In this document: positions 55,401 to 64,000 of the stretch, one piece after another
Layout: every line of letters starts with the position of its first letter
How positions within the stretch are numbered: the stretch's first letter is position 1
Assembly (NCBI GenBank): GCA_903813345.2
Contig: CAIIXF020000004.1
Location: 1,156,513 to 1,220,512, forward strand
DNA: 64,000 nucleotides
Direction: 5' to 3'
Source: Owenia fusiformis
Taxonomy: Eukaryota; Annelida; Polychaeta; Sabellida; Oweniidae
The notes under the pieces: generated by a model
The model's database searches: none
Told to the model about the DNA's origin: nothing
What the model saw: the letters and a program-made list of their open reading frames with translations, nothing else
Made by a program: the position numbers and the translations under genes

Positions 55401-56507
55401 ACAGCACTGAAACATAATATGGTCCCATGAACACTGTACAAACCCATACTTGAGCGGTACCACGCAGTTACCATGCTCTAAATGTTTCATGCAGTACCGA
55501 AAATTTCGGACTGCGAATCCAGGATGTAGGTGATCAGTATGCTTATACACTTGCGAGTTAAACGAGACTGTATGCTTACATTATTTTCGAATCACCTAAG
55601 ACTGAGTTAAGTTGTTCTCTACACATTTATCGCAAGTTTTGGAAAATTTGCGAAATATAATAGCCGCAAAATTCGAAAAGTTCTAATTCCAGAAATCTCA
55701 GTCACAAAATTCCTGGTAATTTATTTCACTCAATGTCGATATGTCAGTGATATTTTTGTCCAGTATTGGGCGATAAAAGGTTGGGAGGTTATTGTTTTCT
55801 TACATTTGGATTCTCACAAAATGGCTCAAAAGGAAGGATGATCATGGCTGATATTAAAGTGGAAAGCGTGGTATTGTTTGACAAACCCACTAAAACTCTG
55901 AAAACGTACATAAAGTAATAGCCAATTTAAAAAAAGAAGAAGGACACCTAGTTCGAATGCAGTATATGAGGCTATACTATGTTTCTTTCTTTCTGGCTTA
56001 TTCTTGAATCAACTAAATTTGAATAAAGTTTGTTGACAAGTTTAGATTTAAACAATACATATATAGATCTTAAACAGTAGAATACAGTCAATGGTGACAT
56101 AAAGAGAGCTATCAAAAGATATAAAAACATGATATATCGATATATTATAGCATATTTTATATTTTCTTGAGTGAAAAATATGTGGATGTGGGTTAAATTA
56201 GTGGAAATCAATTCAAATCAATGAGTGCCTTAATTGTATGCATATTTATAAAAAAAAAGTTTCTTCATGAGACTTTAGCAATCAAAGAAATGGTCTAAAC
56301 AGAGAGAGGGCATGTATCACTTTTCCCCTCTTGTGGGAAATTATCAATTAATTGATTAATTGTAATTCGGGAATATCAAATACTTATACAGGTTAATTGA
56401 GGCAGCAAATTTTCACAAAAATGTAAAATAAAATCTAGACCAAAAAGTGTTTGTAATAATACTATTTTTTTCATTTTGATTAACAAAATAACATAACCGA
56501 AAGTGTT

Positions 56508-56690
56508 CAAATTGCAGTGTTTGGATGCACAGGAATTACTACATGTAATGAATATTTGGACTTGCTTTACTGCTAAATATAATTACATAGGAGTGATGTG
56601 TATATATTATTAATGCACAGGAATTACTACATGTAATGAATATTTGGACTTGCTTTACTGCTAAATGTAATTACATAGGAGTGATGTCAC
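56508..56690. repeat. 88-bp satellite, part 1
   Basis: Two copies of the unit described for 57768-59725, cut off by a foldback element. Confidence 0.9.
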
Positions 56691-57767
56691 CCTATGCAGA
56701 CAGAGCCTGTGGGAAATATTGGGTGCGGCGCAAATGAGCGGAGGGTGCGGAGCTAACGGTCATTTTTGAATTTAAAATTGGGATATTTCTGAAACTAAGC
56801 CGTTTTGGGACTTCAAATATACCAAGATATGTGTATTTGACACCAAATATCAATAAAATTGTGAAAATAGTAGTGCAATTTATTTTATAGCGATGCAGTA
56901 TGCCTTAATCATTTCCCAGACCTATATATTTTGAGACTATCCTTTTAATACTGCGTCCCCAGCATTCATAAAAAATGGTGTTCAAGATACACTACCCATG
57001 CAAATTATTTTTGCATCTTGGAAGCCAGGCAGTATCTGTGTGATTTTATAAAAATTCGGAAATGTTCTTCAGATATGAGCCCCCTCTAAATATTGGGTGC
57101 GGATGTACGTTTATGGAGCTCCTCTGCACCCAATATTTAGAGGGGGCTCATATCTGAAAAACATTTCCGAATTTTTATAAAATCAAACAGATACTGCCTG
57201 GCTTCCAAGATGCAAAAATAATTTGTATAGATATTGTACAGGGCTCTCGCCAGGCTTTTAGACTGTGGCGCAGCACCACACTCTATTTAGCTCCCTCCAC
57301 ACTCTATTGGCAAATCATGACTGTTTCCACACTCTAAACTTGACTGAATATACAATAATAGCATGTAAAAAGGATAAAATATAACATAAATATGATTTAT
57401 CACGATTGAACGGTTATTCTGAAGATGTTAGCACCACACCCTAAATATTTCCTGGTGAGAGCCCTGGTGTACCTTGAACACTATTTTTTATGAATGCTGC
57501 GGACTCAGTATTAAAAGGATAATTTCAAAATATATAGGTCTGGGAAAGGTTTAAGGCACACTGCGTCGCTATAGAATGAATTGTGCTACTATTTTCACAA
57601 TTGTATTGATATTTGGTGTCAAATACGCATATCTTGGTATATTTGAAGTCCCAAAACGGCTTAGTTTCAGAAATATCCCAAATTTGAATTCAAAAATGAC
57701 CGTTAGCTCCGCACCCTCCGCTCATTTGCTCCGCACTCAATATTTCCCACAGGCTCTGTCTGCATAG
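56691..57767. mobile_element. 1.08-kb foldback element with very long arms
   Basis: The ends caccctatgcagacagagcc and ggctctgtctgcatagggtg are complementary. Inverted similarity runs inward over about 420 bp per arm to the centre near 57115 (attgggtgcgg and its mirror). Non-coding. The right arm is interrupted by a smaller element at 57242-57468. Confidence 0.88.
57242..57468. mobile_element. Nested TIR element
   Basis: Ends cagggctctcgccagg and cctggtgagagccctg are inverted with one mismatch. It splits the right arm of the foldback element and therefore arrived later. No coding capacity. Confidence 0.8.
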
Positions 57768-59725
57768 GGTGGATGTGTATATATTATTAATGCACATGAA
57801 TTACTACATGTAATGAATATTTGGACTTGCTTTACTGCTAAAAGTAATAACATAGGAGTAATGTGTATATATTATTAATGTACATGAATTACTACATGTA
57901 ATGAATATTTGGACTTGCATTACTGCTTGATGTAATTACATAGGAGTTATGTGTATATATTATGAATGCACATGAATTACTACATGTAATGAATATTTGG
58001 ACTTGCATTACTGATAAATGTAATTACATAGGAGCGATGTGTATATATTATTAATGCACAGGAATTACTACATGTAATGAATATTTGGACTTGCATTACT
58101 GCTTGATGTAATTACATAGGAGTTATGTGTATATATTATGAATGCAAAGGAATTACTACATGTAATGAATATTTGGACTTGCATTACTGCTCAATGTAAT
58201 TACATAGGAGTGATGTGTATATATTATGAATGCAAAGGAATTACTACATGTAATGAATATTTGGACTTGCTTTACTGCTTGATGTAATTACATAGGAGTT
58301 ATGTGAATATATTATGAATGCACATGAATTACTACATGTAATGAATATTTGGACTTGCATTACTGCTTGATGTAATTACATAGGAGTTATGTGTATATAT
58401 TATGAATGCACATGAATTACTACATGTAATGAATATTTGGACTTGCTTTACTGCTTGATGTAATTACATAGGAGTTATGTGTATATATTATGAATGCAAA
58501 GGAATTACTACATGTAATGAATATTTGGACTTGCATTACTGCTAAATGTAATTACATAGGAGTGATGTGTATATATTATGAATGCAAAGGAATTACTACA
58601 TGTAATGAATATTTGGACTTGCATTACTGCTAAATGTAATTACATAGGAGTTATGTGTATATATTATGAATGCACATGAATTACTACATGTAATGAATAT
58701 TTGGACTTGCTTTACTGCTTGATGTAATTACATAGGAGTTATGTGTATATATTATTAATGCACATGAATTACTACATGTAATGAATATTTGGACTTGCTT
58801 TACTGCTGAATATAATTACATAGGAGTGATGTGTATATATTATGAATGCACAGGAATTACTACATGTAATGAATATTTGGACTTGCTTTACTGCTTGATG
58901 TAATTACATAGGAGTGATGTGTATATATTATTAATGCACAGGAATTACTACATGTAATGAATATTTGGACTTGCTTTACTGCTTGATGTAATTACATAGG
59001 AGTTATGTGTATATATTATTAATGCACATGAATTACTACATGTAATGAATATTTGGACTTGCTTTACTGCTGAATATAATTACATAGGAGTGATGTGTAT
59101 ATATTATTAATGCACAGGAATTACTACATGTAATGAATATTTGGACTTGCTTTACTGCTGAATATAATTACATAGGAGTGATGTGTATATATTATTAATG
59201 CACATGAATTACTACATGTAATGAATATTTGGACTTGCTTTACTGCTGAATATAATTACATAGGAGTGATGTGTATATATTATTAATGCACATGAATTAC
59301 TACATGTAATGAATATTTGGACTTGCTTTACTGCTGAATGTAATTACATAGGAGTGATGTGTATATATTATTAATGCACAGGAATTACTACATGTAATGA
59401 ATATTTGGACTTACTTTACTGCTGAATGTAATTACATAGGAGTGATGTGTATATATTATTAATGCACAGGAATTACTACATGTAATGAATATTTGGACTT
59501 GCATTACTGCTGAATGTAATTACATAGGAGTGATGTGTATATATTATTAATGCACATGAATTACTACATGTAATGAATATTTGGACTTGCTTTACTGCTG
59601 AATATAATTACATAGGAGTGATGTGTATATATTATGAATGCAAAGGAATTACTACATGTAATGAATATTGGACTTGCTTTACTGCTGAATGTAATTACAT
59701 AGGAGTGATGTGTATATATTATTAT
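57768..59725. repeat. 88-bp satellite, part 2 (~22 copies)
   Basis: Units contain ggaattactacatgtaatga, atatttggacttgctttact and tgtaattacataggagtgat. Two or three sub-types alternate (ctaaatg, cttgatg, ctgaata), suggesting higher-order amplification. Non-coding. Confidence 0.93.
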
Positions 59726-60088
59726 GCTTTTTTCTAACAAGGGACCTTACGTGAACAAGATCACACCATCTAAAAACCTTTAAAATGGCTGCCAGAAAAC
59801 AATATGGCCAGGCCACCCACATCCACAGGGATACTTATGCTTCTTCCCTTCTTTAACCAACAAACAGATCGTGATTGTCTATGTTTTTCTCTTTTGTGGT
59901 TTACAGTTATTATGGGAACGTTACAAAAAATGAATGGATATGCGAACTGCGATGTGAAGTAGCATTTCTGCCCGCTCGGAGCAGGAAGCTGCCAGCTGAT
60001 GAAAATATAAGTTTTTACAAACCAGCTTTGTGAACCTGTAACACGTCTTGGTATGGGATAAAATTGTGTCATATCTTAGTATGTGTAG

Positions 60089-61066
60089 GATAACCAGAAC
60101 AACGGCAACGCCAAAGCGTAGCGAATCCCATCGAACAGAAATGGCTGACATTTTTACAAACGAAATATATAGCAAATATCATAAAACAACACACCAGAAA
60201 GGCCACCATTTTCAAAATGGTTGCTCATTTGCCAAGTTGTCATCAGAAGAAATAATATGCTTTCTACCAAAAGTATCATTAGACAGTGTGCCATGCTTAT
60301 AGTATTCACATACCAAATATGAACAAAATCGCTCCACTACTTTTCAAGTTATAGTAAAATACGTTAAAATGGCGGCCATTTTTCAAAATTTTTTTCAAAA
60401 TGGCCGCCTTCTACCAAAAGTGTCATAGGACAGTGTGCCATGCTTATAGTATTCACATACCAAATATGAACAAAATCGCTCCACTACTTTTCGAGTTATA
60501 GTAAAATACGTTAAAATGGCGGCCATTTTTCAAAATGGCCGCCTTCTACCAAAAATGTCTTTAGACAGTGTCCAATGCTTATAGTATTCACATACCAAAT
60601 ATGAACAAAATCGCTCCACTGCTTTTCGAGTTAAAGCAAAAATCGTAAATAACAAGTAAAGGCCGCCATTTTTCAAGATGGCTGCCATGTGCTTCTTTAA
60701 TATCTTCATTTGTAGCTTTATTAATGTCCTTTATAATTTTTTTACATTTAAAACATATTGCTATTACAGTTTTACATATTGCACCTAAATAACTGTAAAA
60801 TCGGCACTAAAATGGCCGCCATTTTGAAATGAGCGGCCATTTTGAAAATCGGCTTTCGAGCAGAACTTCTAGCCCCATAGGGTATATGTGTACAAAATAT
60901 GAACAAAATCGGGCCAACGGTATTTGAGTTATTGCCCGGACGGACGGACGGACGGACGTACGTACGGACGGACGGACGTACGGACGGACGGACGTACGTA
61001 CGGACGGACGGACGGACGGACGGAGGCGTTCCCTATATCCCTCCGAACTTCGTTCGATGGGATAAT
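60089..61066. mobile_element. TIR element with internal duplications and (GGAC/GTAC)n
   Basis: Left aatcccatcgaac (60124) and right gttcgatgggat (61052) are inverted. Inside are two to three ~125-bp direct modules (agtgtgccatgcttatagta, caaaatcgctccactac) and several copies of aaatggcggccattttt, which is itself palindromic. A ggacggacgtac tract precedes the right end. Same family as 47295-48090. Confidence 0.78.
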
Positions 61067-62105
61067 AAGCTTATCTTATCAACAGCCTTTGCTAAAAAAC
61101 ATCCATTGAGTTTTACAGAATCAAACTTATTGAAATAATTGTTGTTAACTAATGCTTCTACTGTAGTGTACCTTTATCATAGCAGTGATTGTAAAATGTC
61201 GTATTTTGGTACAATTTGCACTCCAATACTTTTGTTAATGGTACTATATGATATCATAGTTGCTTTGGTACCATTGCAAATTGGATGTGTAAGTAACTCT
61301 TGTATATATTGCAATTGTTGTGTTTGTGGTATAATTTGAACTACAATACTGCTGTAAACAGTACTATATGTGTATGTATATGTATATGGTTGATTTGGCC
61401 CCAGCATTAAGAATGACACTACTGTCTGGTTGGGTGTTGAAAATGCTCTAAATACTGTATACAGGGTGTTTCATATGTATACATAAATAATGTATACAGG
61501 GTGTTTCATATGTATGCACATATGAGAGGTCATTTAAAGGAGTAGTGTATGAAAAAGGGATGCATCAATAAACTGATGTAATTTTAATAATCAGAGACAC
61601 AGACACTGGGATGGGGGGGGGGGGGTAGAGGCAACATATATTTGTTTGGTTCAGATTAATCACAGAGGATTCCTGGAAATAGGTAGAATACCAACATTAC
61701 CTCACAAGAATAAAATTATGTTTCGAGGGAAGGGAACAATGTCTCCTCAGAAAATGGTACATATAAATCATTAATCAATATATTGATGAATTTTTTCAAT
61801 TGATTACATATAATATAATATTATATATGTAAGCAATGCCCCAGTGAAACATTTTTATACAATGAGTCAATATATATGTTAGCCTTCACATATAAAAATA
61901 AATAAGTATATATGTATATCAAATATTGTTTGTCTCACTCAAGGAAAAATATTGAATTAATGTATAATGTTTTTGAAAATGAATAAAAAAAGTATTTTTG
62001 TGCATGATTTAGTTATCTCTTCAATTTTGTAATAGTTCTAAAACTGTTCAAAATAAATCCTATGTTTACTTACCGGTATATTAATTTAATAATTTCAAAA
62101 TCCAC
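61067..62105. other. Non-coding stretch
   Basis: No gene seen. Two copies of gtatacagggtgtttcatat lie at about 61455 and 61495, and a G-run at 61614. Confidence 0.5.
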
Positions 62106-62109
62106 TGAA

Positions 62110-64000
62110 TTAACAAAGATCATGTTTTCATATAGATTCTAGTTTCAAGGTTATCAATGACCACTTACTCAAAGATCATGTTTTCATCATATAGATTCTA
62201 GTTTCAAGTTTATCAATGACCACTTACTCAAAGTTCATCTTTTCATATAGACTCTAGTTTCAAGGTTATCAATGACCACTTACTCAAAGTTCATGTTTTC
62301 ATATAGATTCTAGTTTCAAGGTTATCAATGACCACTTACTCAAAGTTCATGTTTTCATATAGATTCTAGTTTCAAGGTTATCAATGACCACTTACTCAAA
62401 GTTAATGTTTTCATATAGATTCTAGTTTCAAGGTTATCAATGACCACTTACTCAGAGTTCATGTTTTCATATAGATTCTAGTTTCAAGGTTATCAATGAC
62501 CACTTACTCAAAGTTCATGTTTTCATATAGATTCTAGTTTCAAGTTTATCAATGACCACTTACTCAGAGTTCATGTTTTCATATAGATTCTAGTTTCAAG
62601 GTTATCAATGACCACTTACTCAAAGTTCATGTTTTCATATAGATTCTAGTTTCAAGGTTATCAATGACCACTTACTCAAAGTTCATGTTTTCATATAGAT
62701 TCTAGTATCAAGGTTATCAATGACCACTTACTCAAAGTTCATGTTTTCATATAGATTCTAGTTTCAAGTTTATCAATGACCACTTACTCAGAGTTCATGT
62801 TTTCATATAGATTCTAGTTTCAAGGTTATCAATGACCACTTACTCAAAGTTCATGTTTTCATATAGATTCTAGTTTCAAGTTTATCAATGACCACTTACT
62901 CAGAGTTCATGTTTTCATATAGATTCTAGTTTCAAGGTTATCAATGACCACTTACTCAAAGTTCATGTTTTCATATAGATTCTAGTTTCAAGGTTATCAA
63001 TGACCACCTACTCAAAGTTCATGTTTTCATATAGATTCTAGTTTCAAGGTTAGCAATGACCACTTACTCAAAGTTCATGTTTTCATATAGATTCTAGTTT
63101 CAGGGTTATCAATGACCACTTACTCAAAGTTCATCTTTTCATAGAGATTCTAGTTTCAAGGTTATCAATGACCACTTACTCAAAGTTCATCTTTTCATAT
63201 AGATTCTAGTTTCAAAGTTATCAATGAGCACTTACTCAAAGTTCATGTTTTCATATAGATTCTAGTCTCAAGGTTATCAATGACCACTTACTCAAAGTTC
63301 ATGTTTTCATATAGATTCTAGTTTCAAGGTTATCAATGACCACTTACTCAAAGTTCATGTTTTCATATAGATTCTAGTCTCAAGGTTATCAATGACCACT
63401 TACTCAAAGTTCATGTTTTCATATAGATTCTAGTTTCAAGGTTATCAATGACCACTTACTCAAAGTTCATGTTTTCATATAGATTCTAGTTTCAAGGTTA
63501 TCAATGACCACTTACTCAAAGTTCATGTTTTCATATAGATTCTAGTTTCAAGGTTATCAATGACCACTTACTCTAAGTTCATGTTTTCATATAGATTCTA
63601 GTTTCAAGGTTAGCAATGACCACCTACTCAAAGTTCATCTTTTCATATAGATTCTAGTTTCAAGGATATCAATGACCACCTACTCAAAGTTCATCTTTTC
63701 ATATAGATCCTAGTTTCAAGGTTATCAATGCCCACTTACTCAAAGTTCATGTTTTCATATAGATTCTAGTTTCAAGGTTATCAATGACCACTTACTCAAA
63801 GTTAATGTTTTCATATAGATTCTAGTTTCAAGGTTTTCAATGACCACTTACTCAAAGTTCATGTTTTCATATAGATTCTAGTTTCAAAGCTATCAATGAG
63901 CACTTACTCAAAGTTCATGTTTTCATATACATCCTAGTTTCAAGGTTATCAATGACCACTTACTCAAAGTTCATGTTTTCATATAGATCCTAGTCTCAAG
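62110..64000. repeat. 56-bp satellite running off the window
   Basis: About 34 copies of a unit with tcatgttttcatatagattc, tagtttcaaggttatcaatg and accacttactcaaagt. Point variants such as caagttta, cagagttc and tcatcttt are scattered, some recurring as if amplified in blocks. On the minus strand each unit holds ttgagtaagtgg, a donor-like site. Confidence 0.93.

Noticed and set aside
60899-61138. ORFs reading GRTDGRTY repeats
   Set aside because: Translation of the GGAC/GTAC microsatellite inside a TIR element.
195-64000. CRISPR arrays
   Set aside because: The direct repeats have no unique spacers of constant length, and the spliced genes show this is animal DNA.

Overview
This is animal nuclear DNA: AT-rich, with spliced multi-exon genes, long introns full of tandem repeats, terminal-inverted-repeat (TIR) elements and one full-length LTR retrotransposon. 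A kinesin-light-chain-like TPR gene carrying a 2A-like NPGP peptide, a DOCK-D gene and an envelope-bearing Ty3/gypsy element together suggest a marine invertebrate (for example a hemichordate, echinoderm, amphioxus or lophotrochozoan). I cannot fix the phylum.

Region 1 (195-27302, minus strand) is the middle of a DOCK-D (zizimin, DOCK9/10/11-like) guanine-nucleotide exchange factor. I traced 25 exons with fully consistent splice phases, 3017 nt or about 1005 codons. They run from the DHR-1 (C2-like) domain into the helical middle region. The N-terminal part (PH domain side) and the catalytic DHR-2 are outside what I can see. The introns carry many tandem arrays. At least three arrays (exons 3, 17 and 25) are tandem copies of an exon's own 3' splice site plus the start of that exon. 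Several other arrays sit directly against, or copy, other acceptors of the same gene.

Region 2 (27367-40376) is a complete, apparently young Ty3/gypsy-type retroelement of 13,010 bp. It has 703-bp LTRs that look identical by eye and a 4-bp target duplication, and lies antisense to DOCK, 64 bp from an acceptor. Besides gag, pol and an F-like env it encodes a basic/leucine-zipper protein, a small acidic ORF and two C2H2 zinc-finger proteins whose fingers recall Ikaros-type dimerization fingers. Splice-acceptor-like sites lie just upstream of several accessory ORFs.

Region 3 (40377-46490) is repeat-rich with no gene seen.

Region 4 (46494-54752, plus strand) is a five-exon gene joining a 2A-like peptide, an OTU-type cysteine protease domain, a GlnD/DUF294-like nucleotidyltransferase region and about 17 TPRs. 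One frameshift interrupts the last exon.

Region 5 (54753-64000) has duplicated non-coding blocks, an 88-bp satellite split by a 1.1-kb foldback element, a TIR element with GGAC repeats, and a 56-bp satellite that runs off the window.
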